Of a DNA stretch of 64,000 nucleotides, positions 15,836 through 24,255 are shown one piece after another; position 1 is the stretch's first letter, and the number at the start of each line of letters is the position of its first letter. Both the position numbers and the translations under genes were made by a program. The stretch lies in contig NZ_JACVAM010000001.1 in the NCBI RefSeq assembly GCF_014851865.1, positions 1,178,001 to 1,242,000 of the forward strand, written 5' to 3'. A model generated the notes under the pieces. It had not been told where the DNA came from. It ran no database searches and saw only the letters and a program-made list of their open reading frames with translations. This DNA comes from Pseudomonas sp. PDM16. Lineage in GTDB: Bacteria; Pseudomonadota; Gammaproteobacteria; Pseudomonadales; Pseudomonadaceae.

Positions 15836-16575
15836 GCGACTTCATCGCTGCGGAAGATCGGGCGTTGCTCGAGCGCCATGGATTGGCGGACTACGATGCG
15901 CTGTGGGCGCTCAAGCTGGTGGCGGTGGACGAGCCCAATACCGAGCGAGGTGGCTGGAGCAGCGTCTACCGTCTGGACCTGGGGGAAGCGGCCTATTACC
16001 TCAAGCGTCAGAGTAACCACCTCACCCGTAGCTTGCGGCATCCGCTAGGTGAGCCCACCTTCGCCCGTGAATTCCGTAATATCCGGCGTTACACCGAGCT
16101 AGCTATCCCGGCCTTGCAGGCCGCCTTCTTCGCCCAGCGCCGAGTACCGGGTGAGTGGCGCGCCATCCTGCTGACCCGTGCACTGGATGGTTGGCAGGAC
16201 CTTGATCACTGGTTGTCGCGCTGGAGTCAGCTTGGTGATGCCGCGCGCAGTTCAATACTGCGGGCCTGTGGCGAACTCGCACGGCGCCTGCACGGCGCGG
16301 GACAGATGCATGGCTGCTTCTATCCCAAGCACATCTTCCTGCGTGAGGCCGAAAGTGGCTTCTCTGCCCAGTTGATTGACCTGGAAAAGACTCGCCCTTT
16401 GCTGTTCGGGGAGCGCGACCGGGTCAAGGATCTGGAACCATTGCTGCGTCGGGCGAGCGTTTGGAATGAGAGTGAGGTACGCCAGTTGCTGATTGCCTAT
16501 CTGGGCGATGGTGGTGGCATCGAGCGCTGGAGCCAGCGGCTCGGCGCCCGTCGCCGATATAAGGAGGCGCGTTGA
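15832..16575 (+). CDS. wapQ: InaA-type LPS kinase-fold protein, WapQ-like
   Basis: A 247-residue kinase-fold protein in the position of P. aeruginosa PA5007. The putative ATP-binding lysine is K58 (AYYLKRQ) and the metal-binding Asp is D183 (LIDLEKTR). The catalytic loop reads MHGCFYPKHIFL (159-170), so aligning H160 with the HRD of WaaP puts Cys162 where WaaP has D163. The HxCxYPKH form is, as I recall, common in the InaA subfamily, so activity by a different arrangement or a non-catalytic role are both possible. It overlaps both neighbours. Confidence 0.82.
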   Translation: MSDFIAAEDRALLERHGLADYDALWALKLVAVDEPNTERGGWSSVYRLDLGEAAYYLKRQSNHLTRSLRHPLGEPTFAREFRNIRRYTELAIPALQAAFFAQRRVPGEWRAILLTRALDGWQDLDHWLSRWSQLGDAARSSILRACGELARRLHGAGQMHGCFYPKHIFLREAESGFSAQLIDLEKTRPLLFGERDRVKDLEPLLRRASVWNESEVRQLLIAYLGDGGGIERWSQRLGARRRYKEAR

Positions 16576-17996
16576 TGCGTCTGGACGAGCTGCAACAGGC
16601 CGGGCGCGAGCCTGCACTTCCGCTCCAGCTGGAGTTGGGCGGCGACACGCTGGTGCTGGAGCGTCTGTTGCGGGTGCTGCCAGGGCAGCGATATGTCGGC
16701 CTGGCCCGCTGGCGAGGCCGTACGGTTCTGGCCAAGCTGCTGGTCGGAGGCAAGGCTGGGCGCCACTTCGAGCGTGAGCTGGCCGGAGCGCGTCTGCTCG
16801 CCGAGCAAGGACTGGTCACGCCGCAGTTGCTGACCGAAAGCTTCGTGGCGGGGCAGGGCGGTTGGCTGCTGTTCGAATATCTGGATGGCGCCGAGAGTCT
16901 GTGGGATGCCTGGCGCACCGTAGAGCGCGAGCCGATGCTGTCCGATGGTCAGCAACTGGTACTGGGTGAGGCCCTGGGCTCTATCGGCCAGCTGCACGCC
17001 AGGGGGCTATGGCAGGCCGACCTGCACCTGGACAACCTGCTGCGTCATGAGGGCCGCCCGTTCGTGATCGATGGCGGAGGCGTTCAGGTCGAGATGGCCG
17101 GCCAGCCACTGTCGCGCCAGCGGGTTCTGGAGAACCTCGGGGTGTTCTTCGCCCAACTGCCGGCCGAGCTGGAACCCTTCATCGAAGAGCTGCTGGTGCA
17201 CTACCTGCTGGCCAATGCCGAGCATGCCTTGCCGCTGGAAGCGTTGCTGAAGGAGGTGGATAAGGTGCGGCGCTGGCGGCTGCGTGACTACCTGAAGAAG
17301 GCTGCGCGTGATTGCAGTCTGTTTGCCGCCAGGGTGGGGGCCTTCGGCCTGCGCGTGGTGCGCCGCGAGCACGAGGCGGAACTGGCGCCGCTGCTGGCGC
17401 AGATCGACGGGCACATCGAGGATGGACACATCTACAAGACCGGCGGCGCCGCCACCGTCGCCCGGGTCGGGCTGAGCGGTCGGCCACTGGTGGTCAAGCG
17501 ATACAACATCAAGAACTGGCTGCACTGGCTCAAGCGTTTCTGGCGCCCGAGCCGAGCCTGGCACAGCTGGATGGAGGGTAATCGCCTGGAGCTGCTGGGT
17601 ATCGCTACGCCGCGCCCGCTGGCAGTGATCGAACGGCGCTGGTGCTGGTTGCGTGGGCGAGCCTACGTGGTCACCGAGCACTGCGGCGGCGAGGATCTGA
17701 TCGCACGCTTCGCCCCGTACATAGACGGGGCGCCGCCGGAGGACGAGTTGCTCGCCCTGGATCGACTGTTCGCTGCGCTGATTCGCGAGCGCATCAGTCA
17801 TGGCGACTTCAAGGGCCATAACCTGTTCTGGGATGATGGCCGCTGGAGCCTGATCGATCTGGATGCCATGCGACAGCACGACGGCACGACTGGCTTTGCC
17901 CGGGCTTACGCGCGTGACCGTGCGCGCTTCCTGCGTAACTGGCCTGCGGAAACACCTCTTCATACTTTGCTTGACGCTCGGCTGCCGCGGCTCTAG
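16575..17996 (+). CDS. Tandem kinase-domain protein of the LPS core locus (PA5006-like)
   Basis: A 473-residue protein with two kinase-fold domains. The first (about 1-230) has K54, a catalytic loop QADLHLDN (D149, N154) and VIDGGG (D166). The second (about 255-473) has K308, SHGDFKGHN (D411, N416) and LIDLDAM (D428). Both therefore keep the residues expected for phosphotransfer. The ATG at 16575 shares one base with the previous stop and has an ideal AAGGAGG 7 bases upstream; the TTG three bases earlier is less likely. It ends the tight kinase cluster, and the substrate is not known to me. Confidence 0.85.
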   Translation: MRLDELQQAGREPALPLQLELGGDTLVLERLLRVLPGQRYVGLARWRGRTVLAKLLVGGKAGRHFERELAGARLLAEQGLVTPQLLTESFVAGQGGWLLFEYLDGAESLWDAWRTVEREPMLSDGQQLVLGEALGSIGQLHARGLWQADLHLDNLLRHEGRPFVIDGGGVQVEMAGQPLSRQRVLENLGVFFAQLPAELEPFIEELLVHYLLANAEHALPLEALLKEVDKVRRWRLRDYLKKAARDCSLFAARVGAFGLRVVRREHEAELAPLLAQIDGHIEDGHIYKTGGAATVARVGLSGRPLVVKRYNIKNWLHWLKRFWRPSRAWHSWMEGNRLELLGIATPRPLAVIERRWCWLRGRAYVVTEHCGGEDLIARFAPYIDGAPPEDELLALDRLFAALIRERISHGDFKGHNLFWDDGRWSLIDLDAMRQHDGTTGFARAYARDRARFLRNWPAETPLHTLLDARLPRL

Positions 17997-18061
17997 AACC
18001 TGCGGTAAATCGGTCGAGCCGCCTGCTTCCCAGCGGCATACCCTCGGTCAGGCGCAGCGGC

Positions 18062-18067
18062 TATAAT
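18062..18067 (+). promoter_or_regulatory. Candidate -10 box upstream of the carbamoyltransferase
   Basis: A perfect TATAAT in the 157-bp gap between the tandem kinase gene and the carbamoyltransferase. No good -35 hexamer is seen 16-18 bp upstream, so this is a moderate call. It would start a new transcription unit inside the core locus. Confidence 0.4.
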
Positions 18068-18153
18068 CCACCGCTTTCTCTGGCGGCCCCGTGCCCGCTT
18101 TCCACCATTTCTTCGCGGCGGCTCGCCCGCCCGTAGCTGCAAGAGGCTTTCCC

Positions 18154-19908
18154 GTGGCATTGACCATTCTCGGCCTGTCCGGCGCACTCAGCCATGACCC
18201 GTCCGCCGCCCTGTACATCGACGGCAAGTTGATCGCGGCGGTCGAGGAAGAGCGCTTCGTGCGCGACAAGCATGCGAAGAACCGCATGCCCTACGAGTCC
18301 GCCAAATTCTGCCTGGAACAGGCCGGGATCAAGCCGTCCGACGTCGACGTGGTGGCCATTCCCTTCGCCCCGATCAGCCTGTTCGGCAAGGCCCGCTGGC
18401 ACTACGCCAAGCGCTACTGGTACGCACCGGACCGCTCGCTCGATGCGATCCTGATGGGCAACCGCCGCTACAAGCGCTACCACAAGAAGATTCAATGGTG
18501 CCTGGAGCAGCTCGGCTTCGACCTGAAGAAGGTCAAGATCGAGCCGGTCGAGCACCACCTGGCCCACGCCTCCAGCGCCTACCACTGCTCGGGCTTCAAG
18601 GAAAAAACCGCGATCCTCGGCATCGACGGCAAGGGTGAGTACGCCACCACCTTCTTCGGCTACGGCGAGAACGGCAAGATCCACAAGATCAAGGAATTCT
18701 ACGACCCGGACTCGCTCGGCGGCCTGTACGGCGCGATCACCGAGTTCCTCGGCTTCGAGATGCTCGATGGCGAGTTCAAGGTCATGGGCATGGCGCCCTA
18801 CGGCGACGCGGCTAAGTACGACTTCTCGCGCCTGGCCAAGTTCGAGAACGGCGAGCTGATCATCAACACCGACTACGCCAACGTCATCGGTTTCCGCCGC
18901 TACAAGGAAAACGGCAAGGGCTACTACTTCTCGCCCAAGCTGATCGAGTGGCTGGGGCCGAAGCGCCAGGGCGACATTGCCGACGACCCGTACATCCACT
19001 ACGCCGCCAGCATGCAAGCGCTGTTCGAGAAGCTGGCGCTGGAGATGATGGAGTACTACCTCGGCGACATCCTCAAGGAAACCGGCAAGATCGCCTTCGC
19101 CGGCGGCTGCGCGCTGAACGTCAAGCTGAACCAGAAGATCATCGCCCGCGACGACGTGAAGGAGCTGTTCGTGCAGCCGGCCTCCGGCGACGCCGGTACC
19201 TCGGTCGGTGCCGCCGCCTACGTCTCGCACCAGCGCGGCGTGCCGGTGGAGAAAATGGAACACGTCTACCTCGGCCCTTCGTACTCTAACGAAGACGTGA
19301 TCGCCGCCTGCGCCCGCCACCCGAGCAAACCGGTGTTCAAGCGCATCGACAACACTGCGCAGCGCATTGCCAAGATCATGGTCGACGCCAATCCGGTGGC
19401 CTGGTTCCAGGGCCGCATGGAGTTCGGCCCGCGTGCTCTCGGTGGTCGTTCGATCATCGGCTGCCCGAGCGTGCCGGGCGTGGCCGACCGCATCAACGAG
19501 CAGATCAAGTTCCGCGAGCGCTGGAGACCCTTCTGCCCGTCGATGCTCGACACCGTGGCGCCGCAGATGCTCAAGGTCGATCACCCGAGCCCGTTCATGA
19601 CCTTCACCTTCGAGGTCAACGAAGAGTGGAAGAACCGCGTCGGCGAAGTGGTGCACGAGGACGGCACCTCGCGCGCCCAGGTGCTGGAGCGCCGCTTCAA
19701 CCCGCGCTGGTATGACCTGATGCTGGAGCTGGAGAAGCTCACCGGCAACGGCGTGTCGCTGAACACTTCGCTCAACCGCCGCGGCGAGCCGATGATCTGC
19801 TCGCCGACCGACGCGCTGAACATGTTCTACGGATCCGACCTGCAGTACCTGATCATGGAAGACATCCTCGTGGTCAAGGACGGCAAGGACTGGTATGACA
19901 GCATCTGA
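18154..19908 (+). CDS. wapO: LPS core carbamoyltransferase (NodU/CmcH family)
   Basis: A 584-residue NodU/CmcH-family enzyme that transfers a carbamoyl group to a sugar hydroxyl, in Pseudomonas the carbamoyl on core heptose II. Visible motifs are EHHLAHASSAY (the histidine cluster of the N-terminal domain), MGMAPYGD, and the C-terminal AGGCALNVKLNQ and EFGPRALGGRSI. The frame runs back to 18091, but GTG 18154 gives the family start MALTILGLSGALSHDPSAAL and has AGAGG 7 bases upstream. The stop lies inside the next gene (14-bp overlap). Confidence 0.93.
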   Translation: MALTILGLSGALSHDPSAALYIDGKLIAAVEEERFVRDKHAKNRMPYESAKFCLEQAGIKPSDVDVVAIPFAPISLFGKARWHYAKRYWYAPDRSLDAILMGNRRYKRYHKKIQWCLEQLGFDLKKVKIEPVEHHLAHASSAYHCSGFKEKTAILGIDGKGEYATTFFGYGENGKIHKIKEFYDPDSLGGLYGAITEFLGFEMLDGEFKVMGMAPYGDAAKYDFSRLAKFENGELIINTDYANVIGFRRYKENGKGYYFSPKLIEWLGPKRQGDIADDPYIHYAASMQALFEKLALEMMEYYLGDILKETGKIAFAGGCALNVKLNQKIIARDDVKELFVQPASGDAGTSVGAAAYVSHQRGVPVEKMEHVYLGPSYSNEDVIAACARHPSKPVFKRIDNTAQRIAKIMVDANPVAWFQGRMEFGPRALGGRSIIGCPSVPGVADRINEQIKFRERWRPFCPSMLDTVAPQMLKVDHPSPFMTFTFEVNEEWKNRVGEVVHEDGTSRAQVLERRFNPRWYDLMLELEKLTGNGVSLNTSLNRRGEPMICSPTDALNMFYGSDLQYLIMEDILVVKDGKDWYDSI

Positions 19909-21025
19909 GGTCAAAGGGGCCGGGCAGCAGTGGGTGCTGCAGTTCTGCCACGGCTATGACGGCCCCTTCCTCGATTGTGCGCGGCAGTACGCCGCGCTGT
20001 TTGCCGGTACGCCCTTCAAGGTCTGCACTGTCTACCTGACGGGTGCGCCGAGCGCCGAGGTTGAAGCCGGCTCTGCGTCCGACGAGGTGGTCTTCCTCGA
20101 TTATTCCAGTCGCCAGGTGCGCGGTCTGAAGTTGGCGGCCATCCGCGACTTCAAGCGCATTGCCGCTTCCCGTGATTTCCGCCTGTGCATCGCCCACCGC
20201 TTCAAGCCGGTGTACGTCGCCCTGCTCGGTAGCGATCTGCCGGTGATCGGCGTGCATCATGCCTTTGGTGACTATCGGCGCCTGTCGCGCCGGCTGTTCG
20301 CCAACTTCTTCAAGGCGCGCCTGGCGTTGCTCGGCGTCTCCGACGCGGTGCGCGACGACATGCGCGCCTGCTTGCCGAGTTGGTCGGGCGAACGCATAGA
20401 AACTCTGTACAACCGCATCGACATCGCTGCGGTGCAGGCAGAGCAGATGTCCCGAGAGGTGGCTCGCGCGCATCTTGGGCTGCCGCAGGATGTGTGGGTG
20501 GTGGGCAATGTCGGGCGCCTGCATCCGGATAAGGACCAGGCCACCCTGATCCGTGGCTTCGCCCAGGCACTGCCCGGGCTGCCGGCCGGCAGCCTGCTGG
20601 CGATCATGGGCAGCGGCAAGCTGGAAGCTTCGCTCAAGGTGCTGGCCGCCGAGTTGGGCGTGATTGATTCGGTGCGCTTCCTCGGCCAGGTGGCTGGTGG
20701 CCGGCGCTACTTCAAGGCCTTCGATCTGTTCGTCCTGAGCTCCGATCATGAGCCCTTTGGCATGGTGCTGTTGGAGGCCATGGCCGCCGAGGTGCCGGTG
20801 ATCGGCACCGACTGCGGCGGCGGGCGCGAGGTGGTGCAGGGCATCGGCGAGCTGTTTCCGCTCGGCGCTGTGAGTGGGCTGGCCGAAGCCCTTGAGCGTC
20901 AGGCACAGATCGGCGATCTGCACGCGCTGCGCCAGCGCATGCAGGAGCGCCTGCTGCAGCGCTTCTCCGACCAGGCGGTGCGCGAGCACTTCTGGTCCCT
21001 CCCCATGCGCGCCATGCTGGGCTGA
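19895..21025 (+). CDS. wapH: LPS core glycosyltransferase WapH-like (GT4)
   Basis: A GT4, GT-B fold glycosyltransferase of 376 residues. The C-terminal domain shows VGNVGRLHPDKDQATLI and the donor-binding EPFGMVLLEAMAAEVPVI (EX7E motif). In the P. aeruginosa locus the equivalent gene (PA5004) is a glucosyltransferase of the outer core; the sugar here is inferred. Its start overlaps the carbamoyltransferase by 14 bp. Confidence 0.87.
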   Translation: MTASEVKGAGQQWVLQFCHGYDGPFLDCARQYAALFAGTPFKVCTVYLTGAPSAEVEAGSASDEVVFLDYSSRQVRGLKLAAIRDFKRIAASRDFRLCIAHRFKPVYVALLGSDLPVIGVHHAFGDYRRLSRRLFANFFKARLALLGVSDAVRDDMRACLPSWSGERIETLYNRIDIAAVQAEQMSREVARAHLGLPQDVWVVGNVGRLHPDKDQATLIRGFAQALPGLPAGSLLAIMGSGKLEASLKVLAAELGVIDSVRFLGQVAGGRRYFKAFDLFVLSSDHEPFGMVLLEAMAAEVPVIGTDCGGGREVVQGIGELFPLGAVSGLAEALERQAQIGDLHALRQRMQERLLQRFSDQAVREHFWSLPMRAMLG

Positions 21026-21027
21026 AC

Positions 21028-22302
21028 ATGACGCAGAATGCAGTCGCCAACCCTTGGGCCTCCAAGGCCCGTGCTCTGGACCGCTACCGCTGGCTGCTGC
21101 TGCGTGAGCGTCACGGCCTGCTCGGCAGTGCGCTGCGCTTCACTCGCGAGGCGCTGAGTGACTGGTGGTTCGGCGTACGTGCAAAAGGGTGTCTCGCCGA
21201 GTCCGTCAAGGTCGAGCCCTGCGACTTCCTGCTGCTGCAATCGGCGCCCAAGGTCATCAAGTTTCAGCGCAAGAAGCTGCTGATCGAGGGGTTGCGTGGA
21301 CGTGGCCACAATCTGGTGGAGACCGCGCTACAGGAGCCGAAGACGATCCTGCGCGAACGCCTTCTCAAGCGTCCGCCCCATCCGGTGCCGACCCGTTACT
21401 TCGGTATTGCCGCCTATGCCGAGTGGCTGGTGGAGCACCATCAGCCCCGTGTGCTGCTGAATGACCGCAACGGCAGTCTCTACGCCCCTTTCCTGCGCCT
21501 GTCGCTCAATGCGCGTCAGCGCCTGTTGGTACATCTGGCCCATGCCACCACGGTGGAGGGCTCGCGCCGGCTGGGCATGAACGACTACGACTACTACTTC
21601 CTGTTCGGCCAGAGTTCCCTGCAGGCGCTGCAGGCGCGCGAGTTGCGTTTCGGCAGCTCTATCGCGGCGCTTGTCGGTTCGCACATGATCGACCGGGAGT
21701 TCGACCTGGAGCCTGCAAGTCCCGCGTTGAAGGTGTTGCTGGTGCTCGGCGTCGGACCTGACAAAGAGAAGGAGCCGGGGTACAGGGCCACGTATGAGTT
21801 CTTATGTGCCTGGATTGCGGCTCATCCCGAGTACCGAGTTCTGATCAGGCCGCACCCGCGAAGCGGTGTGCCGTTCTGGCGGCGAGCTGCAGAGCAGTTG
21901 GATTCAGTCGAGGTGCTGGGGCCGGAGTACACCCTGGCGCAGTCGTTGGGGCGTGCTTCAGTAGTGGTCAACATCATGTCCAACGCGGTAATCGAGGCGG
22001 CACTGGCGCGTCGGGCCATCATCTATGCCAATGCGGGCAGCGATGAGGACATATTCGAGCAGGAGCGCTTCTTCGGTCCTCCGGCAGAGTCGCTGAACAG
22101 TTTCGGGAGCCGCCTGGACGCGGTGCAACAGCGCTTGCAGCGGGCACTGCAGGCCTCTCGTGACTTCGCGGAGTACCATCTCGCTCATGGTACCCAAGGG
22201 CTTGGATGCAATATCAATGCGCTCGAATCGTTGTTGTTGGGTGGTGGCTTGCCTGCCGAAATCGAGAGAGTTGCCCTGTGTTCTACTGAGTCGGAGGAGT
22301 AG
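21028..22302 (+). CDS. Putative GT-B glycosyltransferase/capsule-type protein
   Basis: A 424-residue protein starting 3 bases after wapH. The C-terminal half contains RVLIRPHPRSGVPFW and then IMSNAVIEAALARRAIIYAN, a layout seen in capsule synthesis and CDP-glycerol-type transferases, where the RPHP segment lies in the nucleotide-binding domain. The N-terminal half has a HATTVEGSR segment. No transmembrane helix is apparent. I do not recognise an orthologue in the P. aeruginosa core locus, where ssg and wapR are expected in this area. Likely function: addition of an outer-core substituent. Confidence 0.65.
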   Translation: MTQNAVANPWASKARALDRYRWLLLRERHGLLGSALRFTREALSDWWFGVRAKGCLAESVKVEPCDFLLLQSAPKVIKFQRKKLLIEGLRGRGHNLVETALQEPKTILRERLLKRPPHPVPTRYFGIAAYAEWLVEHHQPRVLLNDRNGSLYAPFLRLSLNARQRLLVHLAHATTVEGSRRLGMNDYDYYFLFGQSSLQALQARELRFGSSIAALVGSHMIDREFDLEPASPALKVLLVLGVGPDKEKEPGYRATYEFLCAWIAAHPEYRVLIRPHPRSGVPFWRRAAEQLDSVEVLGPEYTLAQSLGRASVVVNIMSNAVIEAALARRAIIYANAGSDEDIFEQERFFGPPAESLNSFGSRLDAVQQRLQRALQASRDFAEYHLAHGTQGLGCNINALESLLLGGGLPAEIERVALCSTESEE

Positions 22303-22304
22303 CG

Positions 22305-23045
22305 ATGGCTCAGCCCTGGCCATTTTTTGAGCATGTTCGAGTTATCAATCTCGATTCTCGCCCCGATCGCTGGGAGTCCATGCAGCGGCAATTCGCTCGC
22401 TTGAGTGTGGCAGGGGATGTGCAGCGTTTCTCGGCCGTGCGCCCGCCCATGGACGTGGTCGATCAGCCGGAGTTGGCTGGCCTTCGTGCATTCCTGCAAT
22501 GCGTTGACGGCGATACCGAGGCGCTTGCGGGCAAGCTTCGCGCGACCTGGGGGTGTCTGCAGAGCCATTTGGCTGTCATCCGTATGGCCCAGGCTGAGGG
22601 ATGGCCTCATGTTCTGATTTTGGAAGATGACTGCGAGTTTGAGTCCTATACGCTTCCAGTGCTGAAGCAGGTAGCTCGTCAATTGGATGGACGCGATTGG
22701 GGGATGATCTACTTGGGTGGCACCTTCAAGAAGGGGGGGCGTTTTCGTCGCTTTTCGGCCAACCTCTGGGATGCCGGACGTATCCGCCTTGGCCATGCCT
22801 ATTTGGTTCACGAGCGCTTGTATTCACGCATTCTCGCGGAAGCGGAGGGTTCCTCTCTGCCAGTTGACTGGTATTACTCGGAAGTCTTGCACCCTCAGGT
22901 GGATAGTTTTCTCGTCGAGCCTGTCATTGCTTATCAACGTTTGCTGGATATGAGCGATATCGAGTCGGTAGTGCGCAGGCCGGAGTTCAAGACTCGGAAA
23001 GCCCTGCGTCGGTTTTGGAGTCGGATTCGCTATGCATTTTTTTGA
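22305..23045 (+). CDS. Glycosyltransferase family 25 protein
   Basis: A 246-residue enzyme with the GT25 (LOS biosynthesis) signature: RVINLDSRPDRWESM at about 12-26, GCLQSHLAVIRMA, the metal-binding ILEDDCEF, then GHAYLVH and PVDWYYSE. GT25 members often add galactose or related sugars to LOS or LPS core; the sugar here is unknown. The ATG has GGAGGAG a few bases upstream. GC content appears to drop from here through the ligase gene, in line with exchange of outer-core genes. Confidence 0.88.
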   Translation: MAQPWPFFEHVRVINLDSRPDRWESMQRQFARLSVAGDVQRFSAVRPPMDVVDQPELAGLRAFLQCVDGDTEALAGKLRATWGCLQSHLAVIRMAQAEGWPHVLILEDDCEFESYTLPVLKQVARQLDGRDWGMIYLGGTFKKGGRFRRFSANLWDAGRIRLGHAYLVHERLYSRILAEAEGSSLPVDWYYSEVLHPQVDSFLVEPVIAYQRLLDMSDIESVVRRPEFKTRKALRRFWSRIRYAFF

Positions 23046-24198
23046 GAGGGGAGCCATTGCCTCCGTTATGAGGCAATGGCTCTCGCTGGGCATGCTCTGG
23101 TGGCTTCTGGGCATGCTGTTGCTGCCGACGCACAAGCTCTATCAGCAGGGTGTGATCTTGCTGCTTTGGTTGCCAGGCGTGCTCAGCTTCGTGTTGTTGA
23201 GTGATGTACGGCGAGCCTGGTTGCAGCCGTTAGGGGGGCTGCTGGTGGCCTTCTGTTTGTGGTCATCCATTTCCGCCTCATGGAGCCGCGTTGGGGTGGA
23301 CTGGGGAGAGCAGAAGATCTTCCTGTATGTGCTCATGGCTGCCAATGCGGTCATGGCATTGTCATGCCTGGACCCGCAGCGCCTGTGGCGCGTGCTGGCG
23401 ATGGCAGGGCTGATCGGCGGGGTTCTGGCATGGGGCAGTCTTTTCTACTTCTATGGCTACGGTGGCCGCCCTCTGGAGGCACGTGCTCAGGGCCTCACTC
23501 TGACGTCCAATCCGATACTCGCGTCCCAGTTGCTGGGAGTGCTGGGGATTTTGCTGTTCTACCTGCGTGCCTACCTGCCCGCCTGGCTACGGGGGCTAGC
23601 CTGGGCGTCGTCGTTGTCGGGCCTGCTCGCGTTCCTTCTGCTCAGCCAGTCTAAAGGGCCTTGGCTGGCTGCGATTGCGGTGGTGATTCTTGCTCCCTTA
23701 TGGGCTAGTCGCTATGACGTCAGGGGCGCGGTGATTTGCAGTGTCGTGGTGGCCGGCGCCTTGTTTGCATGGCCTGATGTCTTGTTGCAACGTGGCTTTT
23801 CCTATCGACCAGAGCTTATTCAGCAAGCCCTGCATCTGTTGGGCGAGGCCCCATTGCTGGGGCTCGGATATGGCTCCACCTATAGCTTGCCGATAGCTGC
23901 CCAGAACACCTCATACGAGCATGCTCACAATCTCTATCTGCATATCGCCGTTACCCTGGGCCTGGTCGGCCTTGCATTCTGGTTGTCGCTTGTCGCGTAT
24001 GCGCTGGTTCAGGCATGGCGATCGCGCGGCGAGGTACCTGGGCGCCTACTGTGCTGCCTGCTGTGTTTTGCGGGGGTGGCTTTGTTCACCGACGGAGTAG
24101 GGCCGTGGGTGAAGCCGAGGGAAGAGTGGTTTTCGATGTGGCTGCCGCTATTCCTTTGCATGGCCTGGATGGTGAGGGGGCGGCGGTTGGAGCGGTGA
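23032..24198 (+). CDS. waaL: O-antigen ligase (WaaL-type, Wzy_C family)
   Basis: A 388-residue polytopic inner-membrane protein with about ten hydrophobic segments. It has the ligase/polymerase domain signature SKGPWLAAIAV (Wzy_C region) and, in the large periplasmic loop, EHAHNLYLHIAVTLGLVGL with the conserved histidine. It joins O antigen from undecaprenyl carrier to core-lipid A. Two starts are possible. ATG 23032 overlaps the GT25 gene by 14 bp with GGAG 11 bases upstream; ATG 23068 lies in the loop of a perfect hairpin and has GAGAGGGGAG 14 bases upstream. Confidence 0.85.
   Translation: MHFFERGAIASVMRQWLSLGMLWWLLGMLLLPTHKLYQQGVILLLWLPGVLSFVLLSDVRRAWLQPLGGLLVAFCLWSSISASWSRVGVDWGEQKIFLYVLMAANAVMALSCLDPQRLWRVLAMAGLIGGVLAWGSLFYFYGYGGRPLEARAQGLTLTSNPILASQLLGVLGILLFYLRAYLPAWLRGLAWASSLSGLLAFLLLSQSKGPWLAAIAVVILAPLWASRYDVRGAVICSVVVAGALFAWPDVLLQRGFSYRPELIQQALHLLGEAPLLGLGYGSTYSLPIAAQNTSYEHAHNLYLHIAVTLGLVGLAFWLSLVAYALVQAWRSRGEVPGRLLCCLLCFAGVALFTDGVGPWVKPREEWFSMWLPLFLCMAWMVRGRRLER
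23053..23080 (+). other. Perfect 11-bp hairpin around a candidate waaL start
   Basis: GCCATTGCCTC (23053-23063) pairs exactly with GAGGCAATGGC (23070-23080) around a 6-nt loop that contains the first two bases of the in-frame ATG 23068. A strong purine-rich GAGAGGGGAG immediately precedes it. No T-run follows, so a terminator is less likely than a translational control or mRNA stability element. Confidence 0.5.
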
Positions 24199-24255
24199 GC
24201 GTTGCACGTGCCAAGCGCTCGGTGTTTCGATGGCAAGTTCTTGGCTGGAGTATGC

